Of a stretch of 64,000 nucleotides of DNA, positions 16,601-24,932 are shown piece by piece; position 1 is the first letter of the stretch, and the number at the start of each line of letters is the position of its first letter. The translations under genes and the position numbers were made by a program. The DNA is from CAIXQW01 sp046049675 (GTDB taxonomy: Bacteria; Bacteroidota; Bacteroidia; Chitinophagales; Chitinophagaceae). The stretch covers positions 1 to 64,000 of the forward strand of contig JBJORA010000009.1 of assembly GCA_046049675.1 (NCBI GenBank), in the 5' to 3' direction. A model generated the notes under the pieces. It saw only the letters and a list, made by a program, of their open reading frames with translations. It had not been told where the DNA came from and ran no database searches.

Positions 16601-17341
16601 GCTAAAGACTTGCCAGATAAAACAGAAATTACATTGTATTGCGAAATGGGTACAGAGCAACGCAAAATCTACGATGGTTATCGTAATATGTATCGCGCAC
16701 GTTTGCTCGGCAACATCGAGGAGCAAGGTGTTGAACGTAGTCAGTTTGCCATTTTGCAAGGCTTAATGAAGCTGCGCCAAATATGCGATAGCCCTGCTAT
16801 TTTAAAAGAAGATACTGTTTTTGAAAATCATAGCATCAAATTAGAAGAACTCGTGCGCGAAATGCAAGAGAATGTAGGAGAACATAAGGTACTTATCTTC
16901 TCGCAGTTCTTGGGTATGTTGGCACTTATTAAACAAGCCCTTACAGAAGCAGGTATACAGCACGAGTATTTTGACGGTAGCTATAGCAGCAAGCAGCGCG
17001 AAGATGCCATCAATAATTTTCAGAATAATAATGACTGCCGTGCCTTCTTAATTTCACTTAAAGCGGGTGGTACAGGTTTGAACCTTACTGCTGCCGACTA
17101 TGTGTATATCATGGACCCATGGTGGAATCCTGCTGTGGAGCAACAAGCCATAGATCGTACGCACCGTATTGGTCAAACCAAAAATATTTTTGCTTATCGC
17201 TTTATTTGTAAAGACACGGTAGAAGAAAAGATTGTAGAACTCAAGCGCAAGAAGAGTGGTCTTGTACGCGAATTAATTGCCGACGACGACAACTTTGTAA
17301 AAACATTAAGCAAAGACGACGTGATGTATTTGTTTAGCTAA
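13610..17341 (+). CDS. SNF2-family DEAD/DEAH helicase with two SWIM zinc fingers
   Basis: The 1243-aa protein is a SWI2/SNF2 ATPase that would translocate on DNA or remodel protein-DNA complexes. A SWIM finger is seen at residues 73-85 (CQC...CRH) and a second CxC...CxH at about 184-198 (CNC...CVH). The ATPase core covers about 780-1230: Walker A DDMGLGKT (806-813), DESQ in place of DEAH (near 902), SGTPMQNN, and helicase C motifs ISLKAGGTGLNLT and the arginine-rich RTHRIGQ (near 1183). The middle 500 residues are not recognised. Length and domain order match bacterial SWIM-SNF2 helicases. It may act in transcription recycling like RapA. Confidence 0.94.
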   Translation: MALPPLLRHIYNYGNDEVIKRGKKIFLQGGVQKLKIDELTASATFRVRNDMYYNYYTVTITRYDQDEGINVRCQCPYNMGEICRHEVAALFFLNDLSVTQQLSSAQANFDQSMTIIRMRQIELKQLRLFTSDDIYKQAEYYSLNNPAKMVSAANEIVTAELIVDEVPYNITVKRNDDKTFNTSCNCVHTHHALCVHKVALFLQLINNYGSGYFDTIRNWDTQKNKLLQQYGYELTDNLDGKFEFVYNDGKPTLRVLDASIKKVSATAPVPIGNNIPQVVNANSRDKVGVVINANYNQYPYFTIDVVQGETNEKGTRFVDTVRTLDIGKYMPMDAFAEVERSIIAIARKLLPQEVSKYISKNSMYGDMWENIITTSASVDSMTAETKKLYIEYYQPKLKQLIENLLVATPVYYLAQGQKFVSKNLMPLRMHGTGLKVDFKVLQTESKNKLAARALTETFTSIAIEENELKSNLLMLRSGDVYFYDKADMSYQLERVLDINAIEDWNTAMSTHILPLSKTYHVEFSSDSVSTEEGELQTMRLYLSEAGENFLLRPVFVYREQEADWNADMSMHTVQDGKLIIINRDKTSEQEWINQLQALHAQLKHSEKEHALYINAQHALKGNWFYEFFATLRKWNIAVLGYENLVRFKIRRTKPETNLHVTSGVDWFDTDVQVQFDNEVVDINAIKRALSVKKNYVQLGDGSYGILPEEWLSKYSLLFKMADSVGGKMRVSKFNFSVIDELYDAISDEDVRNELWERKENLLNVDPEKLSTIPLPKGLQANLRPYQEAGFQWLSYLSTIQWGGLLADDMGLGKTIQTLTLLQSVLENNGTVHALVVCPTTLLYNWENEIKKFTPALTYLIHHTAQRTNKQPVLWQYNIIITTYGTLRSDIELLQKVDFDYVILDESQTIKNPTSKVAKAAMLLHTKNRIALSGTPMQNNTFDIFAQLNFLNPGMLGNKEFFKDNFATPIDKFQEDTTKAHLRKLIYPFLLRRTKEQVAKDLPDKTEITLYCEMGTEQRKIYDGYRNMYRARLLGNIEEQGVERSQFAILQGLMKLRQICDSPAILKEDTVFENHSIKLEELVREMQENVGEHKVLIFSQFLGMLALIKQALTEAGIQHEYFDGSYSSKQREDAINNFQNNNDCRAFLISLKAGGTGLNLTAADYVYIMDPWWNPAVEQQAIDRTHRIGQTKNIFAYRFICKDTVEEKIVELKRKKSGLVRELIADDDNFVKTLSKDDVMYLFS

Positions 17342-17377
17342 AAGAATATGTAGATATTTGTTTTTGAAAATATTTGT

Positions 17378-18319
17378 ATGACACAAAAGGCTTATCAATT
17401 AATTATTGCATTAGTTCTGAGCACTTTTATGGCTCAGGCGCAGGCCACAGCTTTGCCAGAAACCAATATTTATCTCGTTTCAATCACCAAAACGCGCACA
17501 GGCTTTCAATTTGGCAAACCCAAATTAGTAGGCAGTGATAAGGGTTACAACAACCAACCATTTTTTACAAGCGATGGCACTGCAATCCTTTATTCGAGCA
17601 ATGCTGGCAGTGGCAATACAGATATCTTTAGGTACAATATTGCAAAGCGTAAAAGCACACGTGTTACAAATACAAAATTAGAAAGCGAGTATAGCCCGCG
17701 ACCAACACCAGCAGGCGATAGAATAAGTTGCGTGCGTGTAGAAAAAGATACGGTAACACAGAGCTTTGTGAGTTATGACCTCAAAGGCAAAAAACCAATA
17801 AACGAATTGCCGCAATTAAAAACCATGGGTTACTATACATGGCTTGGCGGAAGCGACTTATATACATTTATGTTGCCAGAGCCTTTTAGTTTGGTGCATT
17901 ACAGAACAGCACCATTCAAGCAAGAAACGCTGGCTAATAATATTGGTAGATGTATTGTAAACTTTAGAAACAAAATTTTCTACGTAGACAAAGTTGATAC
18001 GACTAATTACAAGCTACGTGCTGTAAGTAAAGAAAATATGCGCATGGTAAAAAACAAGGTGCTTAACGACAATCCTGTTATTGTAGAAATGCTAGAAGGC
18101 GAAGAAGATTTTGCCATGGCAAATGATGGCACATTTTATATGGGCAAAGATGGCAAGCTCTATAGTTACAACTTACGCAAAAACAAAGGTCAAACAAAAG
18201 AGAGTTGGACAGAAGTAATTGGCTTTGATGAGCTGGGCCTTGGTAAGTTTTACAGACTAGTGTTTAGCCCAGACAATACGATGCTAGCCGTAGTTGTTTA
18301 TAAAGAAAAGAAGCCTTAA
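17378..18319 (+). CDS. Secreted TolB-like beta-propeller protein
   Basis: The 313-aa product has a signal peptide ending near AQAQA (about residue 23) and PD40/WD40-like repeats, with SDGTAILYSSNAGSGNTDIF (about 66-85) as the clearest. TolB-like propellers bind peptides or other proteins in the periplasm. The final repeat ends in FSPDNTMLAVVVY. It starts 36 bp after the helicase stop and is probably a separate function. No Tol-Pal genes are near. Confidence 0.8.
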   Translation: MTQKAYQLIIALVLSTFMAQAQATALPETNIYLVSITKTRTGFQFGKPKLVGSDKGYNNQPFFTSDGTAILYSSNAGSGNTDIFRYNIAKRKSTRVTNTKLESEYSPRPTPAGDRISCVRVEKDTVTQSFVSYDLKGKKPINELPQLKTMGYYTWLGGSDLYTFMLPEPFSLVHYRTAPFKQETLANNIGRCIVNFRNKIFYVDKVDTTNYKLRAVSKENMRMVKNKVLNDNPVIVEMLEGEEDFAMANDGTFYMGKDGKLYSYNLRKNKGQTKESWTEVIGFDELGLGKFYRLVFSPDNTMLAVVVYKEKKP

Positions 18320-18323
18320 GCCA

Positions 18324-18932
18324 ATGCTAGGGCAACTTTCACGCCGGCCAGTAGCAACAGGTGTTTTGCTATATGTAGTCATGTATTTTATTGCGGCACA
18401 ATTTTATCCTGGTGGAACATATCAAAATAGAAATGCACAAGGCTTTGATTGGGTTCGTAATTTTTGGTGCAATTTACTAGATAGCACAAGTCTAAACGGG
18501 CAAGCCAACACAGCACGACCACTTGCTATTGCAGCCATGGCATTGCTCGTGTGCTGCATTACCTATTTCTGGTACAAGTTTCCGAGATATGTAGCCTGTA
18601 GCAAAACTGTGGGCAGGCTTATTCAATATTGTGGTTGTGCTGCAATGCTGTTAAGCGGTTTATTACTTGCTGCAGTGCAACACGATCTAGCAATAAATAT
18701 TTCTTGTTTTTTTGGCGCGATTGCAATTTGCCTTGCGTTGTACAGCTTATATAGCAATAAACATTATTTCGTGCTTCGCATCGGTGTAGCGAGCATTGCA
18801 TTAATGTGTGCCAATATTTATTTTTACTACATCAATACAAATTTGTTAGCGCTTGCAATCGTGCAGAAATTTGCTTTTGCGAGTTTTTTGTTGTGGTTTG
18901 TGTTTGTGGAGCGGCTGCAAAAGCGAGCATAG
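18324..18932 (+). CDS. DUF998-like integral membrane protein
   Basis: The 202-aa protein has six or seven membrane helices and the segment FYPGGTYQNRNAQGFDWVRNFWCNLLD, which resembles the conserved loop of DUF998 proteins. I start at the ATG at 18324, four bases after the preceding stop; an in-frame ATG at 18294 would overlap the propeller gene by 26 bases. Residues in the loop are compatible with a ligand-binding site at the outer face, but no substrate is known. It is likely co-transcribed with the propeller gene. Confidence 0.78.
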   Translation: MLGQLSRRPVATGVLLYVVMYFIAAQFYPGGTYQNRNAQGFDWVRNFWCNLLDSTSLNGQANTARPLAIAAMALLVCCITYFWYKFPRYVACSKTVGRLIQYCGCAAMLLSGLLLAAVQHDLAINISCFFGAIAICLALYSLYSNKHYFVLRIGVASIALMCANIYFYYINTNLLALAIVQKFAFASFLLWFVFVERLQKRA

Positions 18933-18946
18933 CAATTGGCAGCACA

Positions 18947-20467
18947 CTACTGCCCCTTTTGCTCTTCAACACCTTGTCTCACCAAATCGATATACTTGAC
19001 ACCTCGCAATTTACTATCTAACCATTTTGTATAATTGAAGGTATTTAGAATCAGCTGCAAACGTCTATCGTCTTTGTGTGCTACAATGGTGTCGTGTAAT
19101 TGCTGTAGCTGCTGCGTTTTTTTACTTTGGCTAGCTGTATAAAATACTTTGTGCAAAGTGCGAATCATCATCACTTCGTAAGTTGCATCGCTTTTTAGCT
19201 TCGCAAAAAAATTAGAACTACTTCTGTAGTATTTTACAAAACTGCGTTCGTCGTTCATTTCAAATACCACAAATACAATAAACACGTGTATAATAATAAG
19301 ATGTTCTATTGGTACGCTTTTATCAAGGTCGTGCAATGTAATTTGCGCATAGTAAAGCGCGTCGTTGTATTTGTTGAGTACAAATGCACTAATTACAATA
19401 GACATCACTAGTTTAAACTGCAGTTCACTGCTAACATGCCTTATCCAATTTTCAAAATCCTTTTGATGGGTCTTTAATAATAGTTCCACTTCTTCGTAGC
19501 GGCCAAACCGATGCGCTTGCCTAAGTGTACATCTAAAGTCGATAACGTCTAGCGCTTTTTTTACTGCTTGTGCTTTTAGGTTATATTTTTTAGCGCGTTG
19601 AATTTTTAGATTGGCATCTTCGTGCTGGTACAAAGACAAAGCCAAGTCTACATATAGATTTAATGCATCAATAAAATATTCGCTATTGCTTTCAGCACTA
19701 ATATGGCCATCTTCAAAAAGTTGCAACACCTGTGTAGACGTAGAAAGTGAGGCCTCTTTGTCGTTCTGTAGAAATTGTATGATTGCTTTTGTACTTAAAT
19801 AGTAATAACTAAATGTATAATTGAGATGATTGTATTGCTCTAATTCTACAAGTAGTTTTTCAATTTGTGCAATGGTATCTGCATAGCCAATGGCATAAAT
19901 GTCTATCCAGTGTTTGTGCCTAATAGATACCGCACTCAAATACAAATTTTGTATCGTACTAATTTGACTAGTACCAACTATTGTAGGTCTTGCATTCTCA
20001 ATAATTTTATCAATCTCTTCAAACGACTTAAACTGTCTATTAAAAAGATTCAGCTTCAAGCTTTCGTTGGTAAGCATTTGCATAATGGGCCTAAGCTCTA
20101 AATGCTCTGCCTGTTTATATGCTTTGTTGAGTAACTTGTCAGCAAGGTCGTAGTGTGCACTTTGTCGTAGTGCTCTAATATGCATAACGTCTTTTAATAA
20201 ACTAAGCTCACTATCTTCTAAGGCAAGATGTTCTGCTTTGGCTTCTATTAATTTTTGCAACAAGGTATGCTTTACATAAGCAAACTGGCTTGGCTTTATA
20301 TGTTTTGCTAATTGCTTCTTGATGAGTGGCTCATTGTATTCGTCTAGCGCAATGATTGTGTCATACAATTTTATATACTTATGCTCATCATTTTGGGCAC
20401 GCCTAAAGAGTAATTTGGCGCCATTATCCATATTCTGTATTACCTCAATAATAATTTCTTTTGCCAT
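18947..20467 (-). CDS. All-helical TPR-like protein, function unknown
   Basis: The 506-aa product lacks a signal peptide and is predicted to be almost entirely alpha-helical, with repeated patterns of about 35-40 residues (for example SFEEIDKIIENARP, ALNLYVDLALSLYQHEDA, ALYYAQITLHDLD). This fits a TPR-like solenoid used for protein contacts in the cytoplasm. I recall similar hypothetical proteins in the Chitinophagaceae, without function. It converges on the DUF998 gene, 14 bp away. Confidence 0.75.
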   Translation of the reverse strand: MAKEIIIEVIQNMDNGAKLLFRRAQNDEHKYIKLYDTIIALDEYNEPLIKKQLAKHIKPSQFAYVKHTLLQKLIEAKAEHLALEDSELSLLKDVMHIRALRQSAHYDLADKLLNKAYKQAEHLELRPIMQMLTNESLKLNLFNRQFKSFEEIDKIIENARPTIVGTSQISTIQNLYLSAVSIRHKHWIDIYAIGYADTIAQIEKLLVELEQYNHLNYTFSYYYLSTKAIIQFLQNDKEASLSTSTQVLQLFEDGHISAESNSEYFIDALNLYVDLALSLYQHEDANLKIQRAKKYNLKAQAVKKALDVIDFRCTLRQAHRFGRYEEVELLLKTHQKDFENWIRHVSSELQFKLVMSIVISAFVLNKYNDALYYAQITLHDLDKSVPIEHLIIIHVFIVFVVFEMNDERSFVKYYRSSSNFFAKLKSDATYEVMMIRTLHKVFYTASQSKKTQQLQQLHDTIVAHKDDRRLQLILNTFNYTKWLDSKLRGVKYIDLVRQGVEEQKGQ

Positions 20468-20581
20468 TTTATGACTAATAAACCAAATATACCATTACGA
20501 AAATACGGTAATAGCCTTTAATATAAACTATTTATACAGTATTTGCTGCCAAAATAAACCAAATAATATTCGCATATTGGT

Positions 20582-20612
20582 TTGCGGTGGCCTGTAGCCA
20601 GTTATACTTTTG
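20582..20612 (+). promoter_or_regulatory. Orphan promoter TTG-N20-TACTTTTG
   Basis: A -33 TTG (20582-20584) and an exact -7 box TACTTTTG (20605-20612) are separated by 20 bases, close to ideal for the Bacteroidota housekeeping sigma factor. The next gene starts 450 bp downstream, so the transcript would have a very long leader or be a noncoding RNA. Confidence 0.55.
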
Positions 20613-20739
20613 CCTCAGTTATTTGAAAAACACGCCACTAGAACGGCACAAACTATATAACCTGCAAAGAACGGACGCAAACAATCATCCATTCTCTTAG
20701 CAATAACTCGTACAAACCTTAGGCTATAACCCCCATTCT

Positions 20740-20901
20740 AGAAGCAACTGACACAGGGAAAAGCTTACCTTTAGAAATCTAGTAAACCTAATACACCCAC
20801 AAACGCAATTAGTAAAACTATACACCCCTATATACTCCCCATTTCAAAACTTTGCGTACCCCCTACGTATCAACCCTATCTTACTTGTGTCAGTTGCTTC
20901 T
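20740..20901 (+). ncRNA. Candidate structured RNA or long leader with 16-bp long-range stem
   Basis: AGAAGCAACTGACACA at 20740-20755 is perfectly complementary to TGTGTCAGTTGCTTCT at 20886-20901. The 130 bases between are poor in G and rich in C-tracts (CACCCCTATATACTCCCC). The whole gap 20468-21060 has no ORF of note. The arms lie downstream of the promoter at 20582-20612. Noncoding status is an inference from structure; a protein-binding inverted repeat is the alternative. Confidence 0.4.
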
Positions 20902-21060
20902 TTTATACAACCACAGTTTTTATTACCCCCAAACAATAACCCATGGCATTAGCTTTCATCAATCTTGAAGGCTTCTGCTGTTTTAAACCACTGCTGCCAA
21001 TGTTTTGGCAAAACCTTTGCACCATAAATACGCAGCCATACTTATTTTTACCTCGCTAGT

Positions 21061-22017
21061 ATGGATAATTCAGCACACTACGCTGCACTGCAGCAATTGA
21101 GGCAAGAACTTGCAAAAAATATCGTTGGTCAAAAAGACCTCTTAGATAAATTATTAATTGGTCTGCTTAGCAATGGCCACGTTTTGTTAGAAGGCATGCC
21201 AGGGCTTGCTAAAACACTTGCTATAAAAACTTTGGCGCAATGCCTTGGAGGCAGTTTTAGTCGTATACAATTTACGCCGGACCTTTTACCTGCCGATGTT
21301 ATCGGTACTATGGTTTATAACCAAGCCAAAGCCGATTTTCAGGTAAAACGCGGACCTATTTTTGCCAACTTTGTACTTGCCGACGAAATTAATCGTGCGC
21401 CAGCAAAAGTGCAAAGTGCACTATTAGAAGCTATGCAAGAAAGGCAGGTAACACTAGGCGATACCACGCATATTTTGCCTTCGCCATTTTTGGTGCTTGC
21501 AACGCAAAACCCAGTTGAGCAAGAAGGTACATACACTTTGCCAGAAGCGCAGGCCGATCGCTTTATGCTAAAGGTGCGTGTAGATTATCCAAGTAAGGAA
21601 GAAGAGTTGCACATTATGCGCCAAAATGTTGCTGGCGATAATCCTACAATAAACCAAGTGATTAGCGCACAACAGCTAAGCAGCATGGCCGATGCCATCA
21701 AACTAATTGTAATTGATGCCAAAATAGAAAATTATATTTTGGATATCGTGCATATGAGTCGCTCACAGGCAAGCAATGCAAAACTAAAAGGCCTTATCAA
21801 TTATGGCGCTAGCCCACGTGCAAGTATAGCACTTGCAGCTGCAAGTAAAGCACATGCGTTTCTGAAAGAGCGTAGCTATGTACTGCCAGAAGATGTGCGC
21901 GCATGCTGTATGGATGTATTACGCCACCGCATTGGGCTTAGCTACGAAGCCGAAGCGCGCAATATGAAAAGTGAAGATGTTATTACTATCATTCTAGATC
22001 AAATTATTGTGCCATAG
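21061..22017 (+). CDS. MoxR-family AAA+ ATPase
   Basis: The 318-aa cytosolic AAA+ ATPase has Walker A GMPGLAKT (about 40-47), Walker B VLADEINRAP (near 106-115), sensor TQNPVEQEGTYTLPEAQADRF and a C-terminal lid domain. MoxR proteins act as chaperones that load or activate partner von Willebrand factor A (VWA) proteins, two of which follow. The stop overlaps the GTG of the DUF58 gene by one base, so expression is coupled. Confidence 0.95.
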   Translation: MDNSAHYAALQQLRQELAKNIVGQKDLLDKLLIGLLSNGHVLLEGMPGLAKTLAIKTLAQCLGGSFSRIQFTPDLLPADVIGTMVYNQAKADFQVKRGPIFANFVLADEINRAPAKVQSALLEAMQERQVTLGDTTHILPSPFLVLATQNPVEQEGTYTLPEAQADRFMLKVRVDYPSKEEELHIMRQNVAGDNPTINQVISAQQLSSMADAIKLIVIDAKIENYILDIVHMSRSQASNAKLKGLINYGASPRASIALAAASKAHAFLKERSYVLPEDVRACCMDVLRHRIGLSYEAEARNMKSEDVITIILDQIIVP

Positions 22018-22895
22018 TGCAGTTAACTGTACAAGACATACTAAGTCGTATACGCTTGCTTAATATTAAAAGCAAGAAGCACAGCACCGATCTTTTGGCT
22101 GGCGATTATAGTACAGCATTTAAGGGTCGTGGTATGAGCTTTAGCGAAGTACGCGACTATAACTATGGCGACGATGTGCGTGCTATTGATTGGAATGTAA
22201 GCGCACGCTTCAATCATCCTTATATCAAAGTGTTTGAAGTAGAGCGCGAAATGTGCATGATGCTATTGGTTGATGTAAGCGCTAGTACCATGTTTGGCAC
22301 ACAAGGCCGCAGCAAGCAGGAGCTTATCGCAGAGTTGTTAGCAACACTTGCATTTAGCGCAGCTAAAACTGGTGATAAGGTAGGTGCTGTATTTTTTGCA
22401 GAAGAAGTGCTAGAATATTTTCCGCCGCAAAAAGGAAGTGCACATTTGATGCGCATACTTACTAGCTTTTTGGCTCAGGATGCCAAAGCAAATACTGGTA
22501 GCAATATTACTGTGGCTTTACAACATATAGCCAAGCTCGTAAAACAGCGCAGTGTATCTTTTCTGCTTAGCGATATGCACAGCAAAGATTACAACAATGC
22601 CTTGCGTATATGTGCGCGCAAGCACGACCTTGTAGGCATGCACGTGTACGATACGCACGATGCCACCTTGCCCAATATTGGTTTGCTACACGTACAAGAT
22701 TTAGAAACCAAAAAAGTAATGCTTGTGAATACGAATTCGGCAACGGTGCGCACGCAATACGAGCAAAGTTTTAAGGCTATACAGCAAACGGCCAAGCAAC
22801 ACTTTTTGCAAGCAGGCGCACGCTTTGTAAGTATTAATACCAACGATAACTATCACGCACAATTGCATGCGTTTTTTAGAGGACTACATGCGTAA
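22017..22895 (+). CDS. DUF58 VWA-like protein
   Basis: The 292-aa protein carries the DUF58 signature RDYNYGDDVRAIDWNVSAR (about 48-67) and a VWA-like metal site (LLVDVSASTMFG, DVSAS). It starts with GTG overlapping the moxR stop. Family members are presumed clients of the MoxR ATPase at the membrane. It overlaps the next gene by eight bases, in line with a tight operon. Confidence 0.92.
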   Translation: MQLTVQDILSRIRLLNIKSKKHSTDLLAGDYSTAFKGRGMSFSEVRDYNYGDDVRAIDWNVSARFNHPYIKVFEVEREMCMMLLVDVSASTMFGTQGRSKQELIAELLATLAFSAAKTGDKVGAVFFAEEVLEYFPPQKGSAHLMRILTSFLAQDAKANTGSNITVALQHIAKLVKQRSVSFLLSDMHSKDYNNALRICARKHDLVGMHVYDTHDATLPNIGLLHVQDLETKKVMLVNTNSATVRTQYEQSFKAIQQTAKQHFLQAGARFVSINTNDNYHAQLHAFFRGLHA

Positions 22896-23826
22896 GATTG
22901 TTGTACTCATATTATGCTTAATGCCTGCTGTGCTTTATGCGCAGTTGCCTAGTATTACTGCCAAAGTAAGTAATGACTATATTCTTGTTGGAGACCAAAT
23001 TCGCTATAGTCTTATTATCAACTACGACCCCGAGGTATTTGCTATTGGCATACCACCCATCACTAACGAGCTACTAGCGCCCTTTACCATTATTGCAGAA
23101 GAAGGTTGCGATACAAGCATTAGCAATCACAATGTGCAACTTACAAAAAACTATATCATCACCTGTTACGACAGCGGCTCCTATAATCTTGCAGTACCAA
23201 ACCTTAATGTGCTATACGATGCTACGGCGCAGCGTGTACCGCCACTAGTGCCTGCTATAGAAGTTTATGTCAACAATGTGCCTGTAAACCTTCGTGGCGA
23301 TATAAAAACAATTAAAGAAGCCAGTTTTAGCAAATCGCTGAGAGAATTAGCGAATCTAAAAAATGTGGCAATTGTGCTAATACCGGTGCTACTTCTTGCT
23401 TATCTCTTATACAGACTATGGCGCAGACGACGCAAGAAAAAAATATCGCCATACGAACAATGCATGGCTAGCCTAGAAAGTATTGGCAAAACAAGCAATG
23501 CTACAGCCGCACAGCAATACGATGTTTTGGTGGCAGCCATTAAGCAATACATTACCCAACGTTATAGTGTGCCTGTGCAATACCAAACAAGTAGCAAAGC
23601 AATAGCAAGTTTGCAAACACAAGCATTTTGGGCACGTTATGCACCTTTTCTACAACAAGTATTTGCAGATGCCGATATGGTAAAATTTGCACACGAACAA
23701 CGCGATAGCGAGCATGTACATAAGCAAGTAAAGCAGCTAATGGAAACGGTAAAACTTGCCGAGCAAAATATCATTGCAATAGAACAAGCGCAGCAGCAAT
23801 CGCAAAAAGGAGGTAAGCGATCGTGA
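22888..23826 (+). CDS. BatD/DUF4381-like membrane protein of the aerotolerance-type operon
   Basis: The 312-aa product has a signal peptide (MRKIVVLILCLMPAVLYA), an extracytoplasmic beta domain (to about 155), one membrane helix (about 167-184: VAIVLIPVLLLAYLLYRLW), a basic stop-transfer segment RRRRKKK and a cytoplasmic helical tail. The layout resembles the DUF4381 and BatD families. I use the ATG at 22888 because it gives the signal peptide directly; an in-frame ATG at 22867 adds seven residues. It is located between DUF58 and BatA genes. Confidence 0.75.
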   Translation: MRKIVVLILCLMPAVLYAQLPSITAKVSNDYILVGDQIRYSLIINYDPEVFAIGIPPITNELLAPFTIIAEEGCDTSISNHNVQLTKNYIITCYDSGSYNLAVPNLNVLYDATAQRVPPLVPAIEVYVNNVPVNLRGDIKTIKEASFSKSLRELANLKNVAIVLIPVLLLAYLLYRLWRRRRKKKISPYEQCMASLESIGKTSNATAAQQYDVLVAAIKQYITQRYSVPVQYQTSSKAIASLQTQAFWARYAPFLQQVFADADMVKFAHEQRDSEHVHKQVKQLMETVKLAEQNIIAIEQAQQQSQKGGKRS

Positions 23827-24833
23827 GTACGCAATTAGGTCAATTTGTTTTTGCGCAGCCCTGGTATTTTTTGCTAGTATTACTCTTTGTTTTTTTGGTA
23901 ATATGGCAAAAGCGCAGTGGCAAAAGTGCAGCGCTAGCAGTAACGAGCACAGCTAGTTTTGCAAAAACACAATCCTTTTTGCAGCGCTTCTTAGCAAAGC
24001 TACCTGCACTGCTAAACACACTTGGCATTTTGCTTGTAATTACGGCCTTGGCTCAACCGCAAATCAAAAATGTGGTGGTTCATACTACCGGCGATGGCGT
24101 AGATATTATACTCTGTATGGACGTTAGCGGTAGCATGCTCAGTAAAGATTATAGTCCAAACAGATTGGAGGTTGCCAAAGAGGTTGCGCAAAAATTTGCT
24201 TTGGGCCGTCCCTACGATAATATTGGCCTAGTAATTTTTAGTGGAAGAAGCCTTAGCCTGTGTCCGCTTACAACCGACCATACTAAATTGAATAGTGCCA
24301 TAAGTACTTTGCGCGAAAATTTAGTTGGCCAGGGTACTGCTATTGGCATGGGCCTTGCCACAAGCGTAGATAGATTGCAAGCGAGCAAGGCAAAAAGCAG
24401 AGTTGTTGTACTTATGACCGATGGTGAAGACAATTGTCTTGATTGCCCTGTAACACCTAGCACAGCTACCGATTTGGCACAAGCCACTGGTGTAAAAGTA
24501 TATACCATTGGTGTTGGTACGCGCGGCACGGCCATGCAACCAGTGGAAGTAGATGTGTTTGGCAACTATATTTTTGAAGAAAGACCCGTTGAAATAGATG
24601 AGGCTACCCTTACAGAAATGGCACAACGTACAGGTGGCACCTACCATCGTTGTGAAAGTGGCAAAGAGCTAAACCAAGTGTTTGCAGAAATAAACAAGCT
24701 AGAAAAGAGCGATATCAAGGTGCAGAAGCGAGATAAAATTGTAGAGTTGTATACTGTGCCGCTATTGGTAGGTTTTGTGCTCCTTTTAATTAGCTTTATC
24801 TTGAGTAGAAGTATTTTCAAACGCTTCCCGTAG
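23823..24833 (+). CDS. batA: VWA domain membrane protein (BatA-like)
   Basis: The 336-aa protein has two N-terminal membrane helices, an extracytoplasmic VWA domain (about residues 90-285) with an intact MIDAS site (DVSGS, T in TTDHT, DGEDN), and a C-terminal helix (about 312-332). That is the BatA/BatB layout. It starts with GTG overlapping the preceding TGA. In Bacteroides the operon continues with batB, batC and batD/E; here it ends after a single VWA gene. Function in oxidative or envelope stress is assumed from relatives. Confidence 0.87.
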   Translation: MSTQLGQFVFAQPWYFLLVLLFVFLVIWQKRSGKSAALAVTSTASFAKTQSFLQRFLAKLPALLNTLGILLVITALAQPQIKNVVVHTTGDGVDIILCMDVSGSMLSKDYSPNRLEVAKEVAQKFALGRPYDNIGLVIFSGRSLSLCPLTTDHTKLNSAISTLRENLVGQGTAIGMGLATSVDRLQASKAKSRVVVLMTDGEDNCLDCPVTPSTATDLAQATGVKVYTIGVGTRGTAMQPVEVDVFGNYIFEERPVEIDEATLTEMAQRTGGTYHRCESGKELNQVFAEINKLEKSDIKVQKRDKIVELYTVPLLVGFVLLLISFILSRSIFKRFP

Positions 24834-24932
24834 TTGTAGCAAGAAAGCCCCTATTAGCCATACAAATTAATAGATATCCGTTTATCACAAGCTATAGGAT
24901 GCTTTGCTTGGCATAGCGTAGATTTGTGCATT

